This document shows positions 7,769 through 16,699 of a DNA stretch of 64,000 nt, one piece after another. The position numbers were made by a program, and so were the translations under genes. How positions within the stretch are numbered: position 1 is the first letter of the stretch; the number at the start of each line of letters is the position of its first letter. A model generated the notes under the pieces. That model saw only the letters and a list, made by a program, of their open reading frames with translations. It was not told where the DNA came from and made no database searches. Origin of the DNA: Paludibacteraceae bacterium (lineage in GTDB: Bacteria; Bacteroidota; Bacteroidia; Bacteroidales; Paludibacteraceae); assembly GCA_905233375.1 (NCBI GenBank), contig CAJOEJ010000010.1:56830-120829 (forward strand), in the 5' to 3' direction.

Positions 7769-8453
7769 GACGCTTGCGCGTACGGATATCCAATTGCTGC
7801 TGGGCAGGGATCTTGGCGTGGCAACCTCCGCAGCTGTCACGTTCGATCTTCACGACTGCCAGACCGTTACGGGCGTTCTTGCGGATACGCTTGAATGCCA
7901 TCAGGGTACGCTCGTCGATCTTGCGCTCCAGGTCGGATGCCTTGATCATCAGTGCCTCGGTCTCGTTCTTCGTCTCTGCCAGAATCTGGTCCAGTTCCGA
8001 ACGCTTCTGATTCAGATCCACCGTACGCTCCTCGATCTCCTTGGTCGTCTTCGCTTTCTCCTGCAGCAACGACTCCAACTCGGCGGTGAAGTGTTTGATC
8101 TTGCGCTGGGAAGCCTCGATCTCCAGTTCCTGATACTCGATCTCCTTGTTCAGGTTGTCAAACTCACGGTTGTTACGCACGCTGTTCTGCTGCTCGCGGT
8201 AACGAGAGATAGAAGCGCTGGCGTTCTCCGTACGTACGCGATGATCGCTGATCTGCGTCTCACATTCCTTGATCTCGTTCTCGATATTGACCAGACGCGT
8301 CTTGAGACCCTCGACCTCATCCGCCATGTCTTTGACCTCTTGCGGTAACTCACCCGCCAACGTACGCAGGTTGTCAATCTTCGAGTTGATTTGTTGCAAA
8401 TCATAGAGAGCTTTCAAACGCTCCTCTATGGTTAATTCTTTTGTTCTAGCCAT
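7719..8453 (-). CDS. C4-type zinc-ribbon coiled-coil protein
   Basis: The start is placed at ATG 8453 (MARTKELTIEERLKALY), the conserved N-terminus in Bacteroidota homologues; an in-frame ATG at 8477 gives only an unlikely 8-residue extension. The 244 residues form a long coiled coil (about 10-185, e.g. EVEGLKTRLVNIENEIKE). A zinc ribbon follows, with CGGCHAKIPAQ and, about 20 residues on, CEFCGRILV near the C-terminus. Such proteins are conserved beside NIF3-like genes, as here. The CT398/CdsZ relatives have been linked to sigma-54 and secretion in other phyla, but function here is unproven. It is last in the DUF5606-nif3-zinc-ribbon operon. Confidence 0.85.
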   Translation of the reverse strand: MARTKELTIEERLKALYDLQQINSKIDNLRTLAGELPQEVKDMADEVEGLKTRLVNIENEIKECETQISDHRVRTENASASISRYREQQNSVRNNREFDNLNKEIEYQELEIEASQRKIKHFTAELESLLQEKAKTTKEIEERTVDLNQKRSELDQILAETKNETEALMIKASDLERKIDERTLMAFKRIRKNARNGLAVVKIERDSCGGCHAKIPAQQQLDIRTRKRLIVCEFCGRILVDPDM

Positions 8454-8471
8454 TCGCGTGTAGCTATCCTC

Positions 8472-8558
8472 GTACATGTACTAAAACGGTGTTTTAGTGT
8501 AAGTACTCGGATGCACCCGCTCTTAAATCGAAATATCGTTTCACTAGCATTTCGATTT
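8472..8558 (-). other. Structured spacer between nif3 and zinc-ribbon genes
   Basis: Two hairpins lie in the 127-nt spacer. CTAAAAC/GTTTTAG (8481-8497) extends outward through GTAC pairing to 8472-8506. AAATCGAAAT pairs with ATTTCGATTT (8525-8558). They would be in the mRNA leader of the downstream gene. They resemble no riboswitch that I recognise. Confidence 0.55.
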
Positions 8559-8580
8559 AGGGGATGCCCCTCCAAGCCAC

Positions 8581-9366
8581 TCAGGAGGAATAAATATTAA
8601 TATATGTTTTATCTTGTTTGCTTATAATACATTGTACGCCCAGCGGCGCTAATATATCCTTGAATATCTCGCGTGCATGCCGCTCGGATACCCAATGGTC
8701 TATATCCACCAGTCCGATCCGCCCGTCGGCGTTCTGGAACTCATGGTACTTGCAGTCCGCCGTCAGATACACATCCGCTCCGCGCTCGATAGCCGTCTCG
8801 ATGAACTCCGCTCCGGCACCGCCGCACAAAGCAACCATCTGAACATTCTCCGTACGCGGGCGCGTATAGCGCACGTACGTTGCAGATAAGGTATCGCGCA
8901 CATGCGCGAGGAACGCATCATACGGCATCGGGCTGCTTAGTTTTCCGATTACGCCCAAATAATTACCCTCTCCCTTGAGGGGAGAGCCGGAGAGGGGTTC
9001 CACCTCTTCCACGCCCAACTTATCCGCCAGACGGGTATTGATACCGCCCATAACACTGTCGAGACTCGTATGCGCCGAATAGATGGCAATGTCATGCTTG
9101 ATGGCGAGCGCCACCACCTGTGCCTGCGGCGTCTGACCGCACACCTGTTTCAAACCGTGAAAAAGAAGGGGATGATGGCTGACAATGAGTTGACAGCCGC
9201 ATATAATAGCCTCATTGACCACGTCCGGCGTTACGTCCGTGGTCAGGAGAACAGACTGAATGTCCCGTCCTGTGTCACCTACCTGCATTCCCGAGTTATC
9301 CCATTGTTCCTGGGCACTCCGTGGCGCTACAAGTTCTATGCTATCAATAATCTCCCTTAGGAGCAC
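8581..9366 (-). CDS. NIF3-like dinuclear metal-centre protein
   Basis: The 261-residue protein has the NIF3/YbgI hallmarks: WDNSGMQVGD at 22-31, the metal-binding SHHPLLFHG, AHTSLDS and, near the C-terminus, VDIDHWVSERHA. Members form toroidal hexamers with two metals per subunit. GTP cyclohydrolase and hydrolase roles have been proposed, but the cellular role is unresolved. It is shorter than the roughly 360-residue forms with a central inserted PII-like domain, so it is the compact type. Residues about 121-131 (PLSGSPLKGEG) come from a palindromic repeat translated in reverse and sit in a loop. It lies 38 nt after the DUF5606 gene. Confidence 0.9.
   Translation of the reverse strand: MLLREIIDSIELVAPRSAQEQWDNSGMQVGDTGRDIQSVLLTTDVTPDVVNEAIICGCQLIVSHHPLLFHGLKQVCGQTPQAQVVALAIKHDIAIYSAHTSLDSVMGGINTRLADKLGVEEVEPLSGSPLKGEGNYLGVIGKLSSPMPYDAFLAHVRDTLSATYVRYTRPRTENVQMVALCGGAGAEFIETAIERGADVYLTADCKYHEFQNADGRIGLVDIDHWVSERHAREIFKDILAPLGVQCIISKQDKTYINIYSS
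8966..9001. repeat. Palindromic repeat inside nif3-like gene
   Basis: The copy is close to the 35-bp consensus (CCCTCTCCCTTGAGG, then GGAGAGCCGGAGAGGGGTTC) and is read in frame on the - strand. Confidence 0.9.
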
Positions 9367-9404
9367 AAATGCTATTTGCTGCGCGTTTGAGCGGCTTCCT
9401 CAAA

Positions 9405-9815
9405 CTACTCCGATTTTTCTTCTTCAACAGAAAAATCGGTGATTCCTGCATTCACAAGGATATTGTACCAGAGAATCAGTTTGCGGATGTCCGACGGATA
9501 GACGCGGTCGCGATCCCAATTGGGCAGCACCTCGTCAAACCATGCCTGCAACTGCTTGTTCTCCGCTTTTTTCGCGTCGAACGCTACCGGCTGGAGGTTC
9601 TCCTTCTTGCCTGCCGAGGTCAGCACCTCGCTCAGAGATATGTCGTCGCTGTCGGTGTACATGGAAATATCGCTGAGCGCAACGATCTTGTCACGCGCAT
9701 AGGTGGGCATACGTTTGCCGTCCACCAGACTCTCCACAATCAACATATTATTGCCTCGACTGACGAGTTTGTATAAACCGGGCTTGCCGGTAATTGCAAG
9801 AATTTCTCTTAACAT
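9405..9815 (-). CDS. DUF5606-type conserved protein
   Basis: A 136-residue soluble protein starting MLREILAITGKPGLYKLVS, with the block VYPSDIRKLILWYNIL near residue 105 and an acidic end (VEEEKSE). This pattern matches the Bacteroidota-restricted DUF5606 family, whose function is unknown. The N-terminal half looks like a small beta-rich domain similar to an SH3-type barrel. It has a clear promoter 26 nt upstream and leads an operon with the NIF3-like and zinc-ribbon genes, so it may serve the same unknown housekeeping role. There is no signal peptide or membrane segment. Confidence 0.8.
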   Translation of the reverse strand: MLREILAITGKPGLYKLVSRGNNMLIVESLVDGKRMPTYARDKIVALSDISMYTDSDDISLSEVLTSAGKKENLQPVAFDAKKAENKQLQAWFDEVLPNWDRDRVYPSDIRKLILWYNILVNAGITDFSVEEEKSE

Positions 9816-9840
9816 AACTGCTTTTTCTCAAAATCGGCTG

Positions 9841-9872
9841 CAAAATTACTACAAAAATTTGAAATATACAAG
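9841..9872 (-). promoter_or_regulatory. Promoter of the DUF5606-nif3-zinc-ribbon operon
   Basis: On the - strand CTTG (9869-9872), a 20 bp spacer and TAATTTTG (9841-9848), followed by GCAGCC. Confidence 0.75.
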
Positions 9873-9968
9873 ATTTTCTTGGAAAATAATCGTTTTTTGC
9901 AAAAAATAAGAAGATTTTCATAGAAAATAATCGAATTTATTTGGATTTTTAACGGGAAATCATTGTTA

Positions 9969-10011
9969 TTCGCACAAACGTGCGAACGTAAATTCGGTGG
10001 GACCCTGTCTC
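9969..10011. other. Two-hairpin motif, copy 1 (partner at 60428)
   Basis: TTCGCAC/GTGCGAA (9969-9986, loop AAAC) is followed by GTAAATTCGGTGGGAC, and GGGAC pairs with GTCTC. The same order of hairpin, GTAAnTTCG and GGTGGGAC hairpin occurs at 60428-60486 with changed but paired stem bases. It ends just outside the stop codon of the SusR-like gene. Confidence 0.6.
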
Positions 10012-10015
10012 TGCG

Positions 10016-11578
10016 TCAGCGGACAAAGGACGGGATCCGCATGAGTGCGTCATAAAACGCCTCCGGAGCCATACCCGAAGAAGCGATAACACGGGTCTTG
10101 TAGTTATACACCGTATTCACACTGTAGTCAAGGATCTCCGCGATCACCTCGTTATGGGTGACGCCAAGGCGTATGAGCGCAAAGATACGGAGCTGGGCAT
10201 TGAGCAGTTCGTCTTTACGGAGCGTCAGCCGGTCCTCCGGACGAAGCAACGCATTGAAATCCTGCACAAAAGTGGGATAGATACGCAGCAGAATGGTGTC
10301 TATCTGCCGGTCGAAGAGTGTGCGTCGCTGCCGGGCATCCGCCGCTTTGGGGATCGACTGCAGTTCGCTCCACTGGCGGTTGGCGGCATACTGTCTGACA
10401 TCCTGCTGATAGCCCTGTACCGCATTGATATACTGCGACTGTGAGGCGATCAGCGTTCCCAGCAGCTCCTCCTTCAGCTGGTTCGCTTCCCCCAGACTGC
10501 GGTTCATCCGGTCTATCTCCTGATGCGCCTTGTGAAGGGCGGTGTTCTGCTTCCGGACGATGACAATACCGATGATACCGATGACGAGCAGCACCGCCAC
10601 CACCACGAGCAGCACGATAGCCGCAAGGCGCTGGGTACGTATCCGGGATAACATGCGCTCTTCGATAATAGGCAGGCTCTGCGCGATACTCACCTCACGG
10701 TGACGGGCGTGATACCGCCGGGCGTCGTACATCGCCAGATGGATATACCGGTCGGCTAACTGCGTCTCGCCCGCCTCAAACAGCAACTCCGCCACATTAC
10801 GCATCGCCACCGTCTCATACGTGGATGACAGGATATCGCACACCGCCGCCTCGATGTAATAATGCAATGCCCGCTCGTTATCACCGGTCAGGCGGTAGGT
10901 GGATGCCAGGGTGCTGGTCACAATGGCTTTGTAATGAACGGAGGGGGGAGTGGCGGAGAGAGCTTTCAGGCAACGCTCTATACTGCGCTGATAATTGCCG
11001 GAGCGCAGATCCGTCAACGCACGGATATACCAGTACCGCATCGTATCGCCGGGACTGACGTAGTCCTGCAACACCCGGTTCATACGCAGTCCTTCGGCAT
11101 TGTACTGCTGACCGAGTTCACCTCCAACCGCATCCGCCAGGTCGCACAGAAGACGGACATTATTGAAATAATAATCAGGCAGTAGTGCGGTATCGGTCGA
11201 ATGCCACTGCCCGAGGATATCCGCCGCATCCTTGAACAAGCCGCCGGAGATATACACAAACGATCGGCACAATGCCACCTCGTCCAACTGCTCCGGCGTC
11301 GCCTCCTGCTCCATAAAACGGATATACAACAGCGCTGTATCGTAGTTATACGAGCTATATTCTTCGTATAAATTCCTATATACGGCATAGGGGTTGTCCG
11401 AGACCGCCGCAACGCGGTACAGACTGTCTATACGCAGACGTTTCAGCGACTCGACGGCGGGACGCGAAGCAAGCGCGTCATCCAGTCGCTGTAAATCATC
11501 ATTCACGTTGTCATTCAGCGAGTTGGAGCAACCAACACACAGCAATACAAGCACACAGAACAAGCAAGTCTTTTTCAT
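10016..11578 (-). CDS. SusR-like membrane-anchored transcriptional regulator
   Basis: The start at 11578 (MKKTCLFCVLVLLCVGCSN) gives a lipoprotein-like or uncleaved signal; a longer frame to 11668 would run across the promoter. The 520 residues include a periplasmic helical repeat region of TPR-like hairpins (about 30-290), one strong membrane helix (LAAIVLLVVVAVLLVIGIIG), a cytoplasmic coiled coil, and a C-terminal helix-turn-helix (VIAEILDYSVNTVYNYKTR). This matches the SusR/DUF6377 type. SusR senses maltodextrin in the periplasm and activates the starch genes in Bacteroides. It is divergent from the GH97 gene with 153 bp between starts, as expected for the locus regulator. Confidence 0.8.
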   Translation of the reverse strand: MKKTCLFCVLVLLCVGCSNSLNDNVNDDLQRLDDALASRPAVESLKRLRIDSLYRVAAVSDNPYAVYRNLYEEYSSYNYDTALLYIRFMEQEATPEQLDEVALCRSFVYISGGLFKDAADILGQWHSTDTALLPDYYFNNVRLLCDLADAVGGELGQQYNAEGLRMNRVLQDYVSPGDTMRYWYIRALTDLRSGNYQRSIERCLKALSATPPSVHYKAIVTSTLASTYRLTGDNERALHYYIEAAVCDILSSTYETVAMRNVAELLFEAGETQLADRYIHLAMYDARRYHARHREVSIAQSLPIIEERMLSRIRTQRLAAIVLLVVVAVLLVIGIIGIVIVRKQNTALHKAHQEIDRMNRSLGEANQLKEELLGTLIASQSQYINAVQGYQQDVRQYAANRQWSELQSIPKAADARQRRTLFDRQIDTILLRIYPTFVQDFNALLRPEDRLTLRKDELLNAQLRIFALIRLGVTHNEVIAEILDYSVNTVYNYKTRVIASSGMAPEAFYDALMRIPSFVR

Positions 11579-11596
11579 ACAAATCCAATTTGACCG

Positions 11597-11627
11597 CAAA
11601 GGTAGTAAAAATTCCCGAACCGGCAAA
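11597..11627 (-). promoter_or_regulatory. Promoter of the SusR-like regulator gene
   Basis: TTTG (11624-11627), 19 bp, TACCTTTG (11597-11604) on the - strand, 18 nt before the chosen ATG. Confidence 0.8.
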
Positions 11628-11674
11628 ATATATCGGAAGATTTTTAAAAATTTTTCTATATTTTTCATATATTT

Positions 11675-11706
11675 TTTGTATATGTGCGCGCAAAGTAGTA
11701 TCTTTG
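11675..11706 (+). promoter_or_regulatory. Promoter of the starch utilisation operon
   Basis: TTTG (11675-11678), 20 bp, TATCTTTG (11699-11706), followed by GCAGC, 24 nt before the GH97 ATG. The 47 bp between this and the regulator promoter is AT-rich and is the likely site for regulator binding. Confidence 0.8.
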
Positions 11707-11730
11707 CAGCAAATTTAACAAATTGGTACC

Positions 11731-13758
11731 ATGAAAAAGATTGTATTGTTCAGCATTCTCGCGCTCGCGTTCGCTGCATGCCGTCCGTCGTCGGATGTAT
11801 CTGTTTCCTCTCCGGACGGCACGTTATCCCTTCGGTTCGAAATGGCGGATGACGGAAGTATCGGTTACAGCGTGCAACGGGACGGCGACACCCTTATAGC
11901 CACCTCCCCTCTCGGTTTCCTTACCGGGGAATATGCATTACAAAAAGGATTTTCTCTCATTGGCAAAAACAGGATGGATCATTCCTCCGTATGGGAAACC
12001 GTTTGGGGTGAGGAGCGGCTTATTGAAGACCGCCATAATGCCCTTACCGTTCAGCTCCGTCACGCGTCCGGCATCCGGATGGATATCGAGTTCCGGGTTT
12101 TCGACGACGGTATTGCGTTCCGGTATATCTTCCCCGGTCAGGAGCAGTTGTACCTGACGGTCACGGACGAGCTGACCGGCTACCGCTTCACGCAACAAGC
12201 CGAAGCGTGGTCCCTGCTCTGGCGCACGGAGTACTACGAGGGCTTGTGGGAGAAGCGGCGTATAGCAGCGGAGGACAACACCTCCTGCACGCAAGACACC
12301 CTCTGCTCCCCGCTCACCATCGAATTTGCTGACGGCACCTATGCCTTCCTCCACGAGGCGGCGCTGACCGACTACCCCGCGCAGAACCTCTACGTGCGCG
12401 ACGGTATGGTTTGCACCTGCCTCACGCCCTGGCGCGGCGAGCAGGGTGAGACAAAGAGCGGCACGGGGACGGTCAAGGCATACATCACCACACCGTTCTC
12501 CACGCCATGGCGGATGGTCGTGCTGACACGCACCCTGCCGGAATTAGTGGCATCGCGCATCATGCTGAATCTCAACGAGCCTTGCCGGATAGAGGACACG
12601 AGCTGGATCAAACCGATGAAGTTCATGGGTATCTGGTGGGGCATGCATATCAAAACCATGACCTGGGAGCAGGGACCGCGGCACGGAGCCACGACGGCGA
12701 ACATGGAGCATTACCTGCGATTCGCCAAGGAACATGGGATCGACGCCGTACTGGCGGAGGGATGGAACCTCGGATGGGAGGACTGGAAGCATTTCTCCTT
12801 CACCGAGCCCTACGACGACTGGGACATGGACTACCTGAGCGCACTCGCCGACAGTCTGGGCGTACAGATCATCGGGCATAACGAGACCGGAGGCAACGCC
12901 GCCGACTACGAACGGGAGCTGGATACGATCTACCGCTATCACGCCCGCCACGGCATCCATGCTGTCAAAACCGGCTATGTGGCGCCTGTCATCCGCACGA
13001 CGGACGGACTCCAGTGGAGCAAAGGGCAGTCGGGTGTACGCCATTACCGCAAGGTGATTGAAACGGCGGCGCAGTACCGCATCGCCATTGACAACCACGA
13101 GCCCGTCATGCCGACCGGTCTGCAGCGCACCTACCCCAATCTCATGACGCAGGAGGGCGTACGCGGACAGGAGTGGAACGCATGGAGCAACGACGGCGGC
13201 AGCCCCTGCGAGCACGTGACCGTCCTGCCTTATACACGCATCCTCGCCGGTCCAGTGGACTACACACCCGGCGTGTTCTGCTTCGAGAACCCCGTCATCC
13301 CCGGGACGCGCGTCCATTCGACCCTCATGAACCAGTTGGGATTGTTTGTCTGCTTCTACTCGCCGCTCCAGATGGCATGCGACCTGCCGGAGCACTATAT
13401 GGCGCATGCCGACGCCTTCCGGTTCATCGAAGAAGTACCCTGCGACTGGGAGCAGTCCCGACTCGTGGACGGCAGGATCGGTGATTTCTGTATCTTCGCC
13501 CGGCAGGGCAGAGGAACCGCCGACTGGTATATCGGAGGCATCACCGACGAAGAGGCACGCGAGACCGCGGTGCCGCTCGACATGCTCGAGGACGGCAAGA
13601 CCTACCTCCTCACCCTCTACCGCGATGCCGATGACGCTGACTGGCTGACGCGCCCGTACGCATACGTGATAGATAATAAGGAAGTGACCAACCGCGACAC
13701 CCTGCAGGTACGTATGGCGGCAGGAGGCGGATTTGCAGCCACTATCAAACAGAAATAA
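11731..13758 (+). CDS. susB: GH97 alpha-glucosidase, SusB-like lipoprotein
   Basis: The 675-residue protein has a lipobox (LALAFAACRP, Cys17) and the GH97 layout: N-terminal beta-sandwich (about 25-290), catalytic TIM barrel and C-terminal sheet. Three acidic residues match the inverting GH97 active site: HNETGG (Glu385), NHEPVMP (Glu457) and EGVRGQEW (Glu475/Glu481). Retaining GH97 enzymes lack the first Glu, so an inverting mechanism is inferred. SusB releases glucose from maltooligosaccharides in the periplasm. The gene is first in the operon; in Bacteroides the order is susA-susB. It starts 24 nt after the promoter and ends 18 nt before susC. Confidence 0.93.
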   Translation: MKKIVLFSILALAFAACRPSSDVSVSSPDGTLSLRFEMADDGSIGYSVQRDGDTLIATSPLGFLTGEYALQKGFSLIGKNRMDHSSVWETVWGEERLIEDRHNALTVQLRHASGIRMDIEFRVFDDGIAFRYIFPGQEQLYLTVTDELTGYRFTQQAEAWSLLWRTEYYEGLWEKRRIAAEDNTSCTQDTLCSPLTIEFADGTYAFLHEAALTDYPAQNLYVRDGMVCTCLTPWRGEQGETKSGTGTVKAYITTPFSTPWRMVVLTRTLPELVASRIMLNLNEPCRIEDTSWIKPMKFMGIWWGMHIKTMTWEQGPRHGATTANMEHYLRFAKEHGIDAVLAEGWNLGWEDWKHFSFTEPYDDWDMDYLSALADSLGVQIIGHNETGGNAADYERELDTIYRYHARHGIHAVKTGYVAPVIRTTDGLQWSKGQSGVRHYRKVIETAAQYRIAIDNHEPVMPTGLQRTYPNLMTQEGVRGQEWNAWSNDGGSPCEHVTVLPYTRILAGPVDYTPGVFCFENPVIPGTRVHSTLMNQLGLFVCFYSPLQMACDLPEHYMAHADAFRFIEEVPCDWEQSRLVDGRIGDFCIFARQGRGTADWYIGGITDEEARETAVPLDMLEDGKTYLLTLYRDADDADWLTRPYAYVIDNKEVTNRDTLQVRMAAGGGFAATIKQK

Positions 13759-13776
13759 CAAACACTATCTGCTATT

Positions 13777-16695
13777 ATGAAACGAAAAATTCTCATGATG
13801 CCCCTTCTATGGCTGGCGGTGATGGTAAGCGCACAGACGCATACCTGTCGCGGCGTGGTCGTAGATACGGGCGGAGAAGCACTCATCGGTGCCTCCGTAC
13901 TGGTGAGCGGCACATCCAACGGAACAATCACCGACTTGGACGGTAATTTTGAGATCACGTGTGCCGAAGGAGCGCTGCTCGAGTTCTCCTACATCGGCTA
14001 TCAGTCACAGACTCTTCCGGCACGCGACGCCATGCGCGTAGAGCTGGCGGACGACAACGAGCAGCTGGAAGAGGTCGTCGTCATCGGCTACGGCAGCCTC
14101 AGCCGCAAGGAGGTATCCAGCTCCATCGTCCAGATCGACAGCAAGCAGTTCATCAAAGGTCCGATGAACAACCCGATGGAGATGCTGAACGGCAAGGTAG
14201 CTGGTCTGACGGTCAACAGCACCTCTGCCGCCGACCCGAACGCCTCGTCCTCCCTGCAGATCCGCGGCGCCGGTTCACTCAGCGGTAGCAACGACCCCTT
14301 GTACGTCATCGACGGCGTTGCTGGAGGGGATATACGGAACATCAGTTCCCAGGATATCGAGTCGATCACCGTCCTCAAAGACGCCGCGTCGGCTGCCATC
14401 TACGGTACGCGCGGTGCTAACGGTGTCGTGCTCATCACCACCAAGAAAGGAACGGCGGAGCAGGGGCATTTCAGCGCCACCTATGACTCGTACTTCGGCA
14501 TGAACGCCGCCAAACCCCATATGGCGGTGCTGACGGCGGATGAGTTCAGACGCTCCCGCCGCGGTACGGACTACGGCGCCGAGACCGACTGGTACAGCGA
14601 GGTCACACGACCCTATTCCTATGACATCAACCAGTACCTCAATGTCTCCGCCGCCACCAAAGGCGGAGTCTATACCGCCAGCCTCAACTACAAGACCTCC
14701 AACGGTCTCGATATCGTCAGCAAGCGGCAGGAATACGGCGGACGCTTCGCCATGGAACAGAAAGTGCTCAAGGACTACCTGACCATCTCCGCCTCCCTTG
14801 CGGGACGACGGGTCAACGAGACATGGGGCGACAACAGCCAGGTGGACAACGCCCTCGGCATGAATCCCACCATGCCCGTCTATAACGCAGACGGCTCCTA
14901 TTACCAGCCTACCGGCGTGACGGGAGCGGTCAACCCCGTGACACGGCTCAAAGAGACCGAGTCGAACGGACAGCGCGTGTACCTGCTCGCCAATGCCGGA
15001 CTCAAACTCAATATCTACCAGGACGACCACCATTTCCTGCGCACCTCCGTCGGCTACTCGCTCGACTATAACGACCTCAAGTCCAACCTGTACGCCTCCT
15101 CCCGGTCCAACGAGAGTTACTGGGGAGGATACAAAGGGCGTGCGCGCGTTAACTACGAGAAATGGCAGACCCACCACCTCGACTGGCTCATCAACTATGA
15201 TTTCCAGTGGGACGACCATACGCTGCGGTTCGTCGGCGGTACCTCGTGGGAGCGTTCCCGTTGGGAGCAGCTCGGAGGAGAGAACTACGATTTCACCTTC
15301 GACAATACCAAGTGGTACGACCTCTCTGCCGGTTCATGGCTCGCACAGGGACTGGCGAGCCTCTGGTCCGGTCAGACCGAGAACTCGCTCTTCGGCTTCT
15401 TCGGACGTGTCAACTACAACTGGCGCGACATGCTCTTCTTCTCCGCCAGTATCCGCCGCGAGGCAAGCACCAAGTTCGGTGTACGCAGCCGCTGGGGTAA
15501 TTTTCCCTCCGTCAGCATTGCATGGGAGATGACCGAGGCGTCCTTCATGGAGCCGTCGAAGAAAGTGCTCAAGAGCCTCAAACCGCGTTTCTCCTTCGGT
15601 GTCACGGGACGCGAACCCTCCGACCCCTACCAGTCCTTAGCGACCTACAGCACCCGTTACCAGTACTACATGGACGGCACATGGGTCACCGGATACGCGC
15701 CGTCAAGCAACGCCAATCCGCTCCTCAGCTGGGAGAAGTCGGTGTCCTATAACATCGGTGTCGATTTTGACTTGTGGAACCGCCTGCGCGGAAGCGTCGA
15801 GTACTACATCCGCCAGTCGCCCGACCTGCTCTACAACTACACCGCCCCCCAACCGCCGTATGTCTATGAGTCGGTGCTGGTCAATGTCGGTACGACCACC
15901 AACCGCGGTGTAGAGATCAGCCTCAACGCCGATGTCATCAAGACCAAGAAGTTCACTTGGAACTCGGGCATCAACTACGCCTACGGCCGTACCTATCTCA
16001 CCAAGCTCTCCAATGATGTCTATCAGGCATCGTATCTCGAGCTCTACCGCAAACCCGGTGTCGGCACGTCCGAGTATTTCTTCCGGGTGGAGGAAGGCGG
16101 CGAGATCGGACAGTTCTACGGCTATCAGTACGCGGGAGTGGACCGCAAGGGCAATATGTACGTCTTCGACAACGACGGCAACGCGCAGCCTATCAGTTCC
16201 GCCGACCCGGCATGGAAACGGATCATCGGCAACGGTGCTCCCAGACACACTCTCAGCTGGACCAACGCCTTCGAGTTCTATGGATTCGACCTCTCCGTGC
16301 TCTTCACCGGAGCGTTCGACTTCCAGATATTCAACATGCGCAAGTACGGCATGGGACTCCAGGGATGCGGTACCGACAACGTGCTCCGTACCGCCTACAC
16401 GACGGACAAAGCCGTACGGACAGGCGGAGGTAACATTTCCAGCTATTTCCTCGAGGACGGTTCCTATTTCAAACTGGACAACATCACCCTCGGCTATAAC
16501 TGGAAGTGGAAAGACAAGACGGTGGACGGTCTGCGCCTCTACCTGACGGCGAAGAATATCGTCACCATGACGCGTTACAGCGGCAACGACCCCAGCATCG
16601 TCGCCATCACCGGCATCACGCCTGGTGTGGATGTCTCGTCCGCCTACCCCACGGCAACACAATTCTGTTTAGGTGTAACTCTTAACCTCCATTAA
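13777..16695 (+). CDS. susC: SusC/RagA TonB-dependent oligosaccharide transporter
   Basis: The 972-residue outer-membrane receptor has a signal peptide (to about residue 20), a carboxypeptidase-regulatory-like domain (HTCRGVVVDTGGEALIGASV, to about 95), and the plug domain (SLSRKEVSSSIVQI; then LQIRGAGSLSGSNDPLYVI). A long beta-barrel ends in aromatic-rich strands (FCLGVTLNLH). SusC pairs with SusD and imports starch oligosaccharides using TonB energy. There is no N-terminal anti-sigma-interacting STN domain, consistent with control by a SusR-type regulator rather than an ECF sigma factor. It is 4 nt from susD. Confidence 0.96.
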   Translation: MKRKILMMPLLWLAVMVSAQTHTCRGVVVDTGGEALIGASVLVSGTSNGTITDLDGNFEITCAEGALLEFSYIGYQSQTLPARDAMRVELADDNEQLEEVVVIGYGSLSRKEVSSSIVQIDSKQFIKGPMNNPMEMLNGKVAGLTVNSTSAADPNASSSLQIRGAGSLSGSNDPLYVIDGVAGGDIRNISSQDIESITVLKDAASAAIYGTRGANGVVLITTKKGTAEQGHFSATYDSYFGMNAAKPHMAVLTADEFRRSRRGTDYGAETDWYSEVTRPYSYDINQYLNVSAATKGGVYTASLNYKTSNGLDIVSKRQEYGGRFAMEQKVLKDYLTISASLAGRRVNETWGDNSQVDNALGMNPTMPVYNADGSYYQPTGVTGAVNPVTRLKETESNGQRVYLLANAGLKLNIYQDDHHFLRTSVGYSLDYNDLKSNLYASSRSNESYWGGYKGRARVNYEKWQTHHLDWLINYDFQWDDHTLRFVGGTSWERSRWEQLGGENYDFTFDNTKWYDLSAGSWLAQGLASLWSGQTENSLFGFFGRVNYNWRDMLFFSASIRREASTKFGVRSRWGNFPSVSIAWEMTEASFMEPSKKVLKSLKPRFSFGVTGREPSDPYQSLATYSTRYQYYMDGTWVTGYAPSSNANPLLSWEKSVSYNIGVDFDLWNRLRGSVEYYIRQSPDLLYNYTAPQPPYVYESVLVNVGTTTNRGVEISLNADVIKTKKFTWNSGINYAYGRTYLTKLSNDVYQASYLELYRKPGVGTSEYFFRVEEGGEIGQFYGYQYAGVDRKGNMYVFDNDGNAQPISSADPAWKRIIGNGAPRHTLSWTNAFEFYGFDLSVLFTGAFDFQIFNMRKYGMGLQGCGTDNVLRTAYTTDKAVRTGGGNISSYFLEDGSYFKLDNITLGYNWKWKDKTVDGLRLYLTAKNIVTMTRYSGNDPSIVAITGITPGVDVSSAYPTATQFCLGVTLNLH

Positions 16696-16699
16696 TACG

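Noticed and set aside
11579..11668. 30-residue extension of the SusR-like regulator
   Set aside because: It includes the promoter (11597-11627); the internal ATG gives a clean signal sequence.
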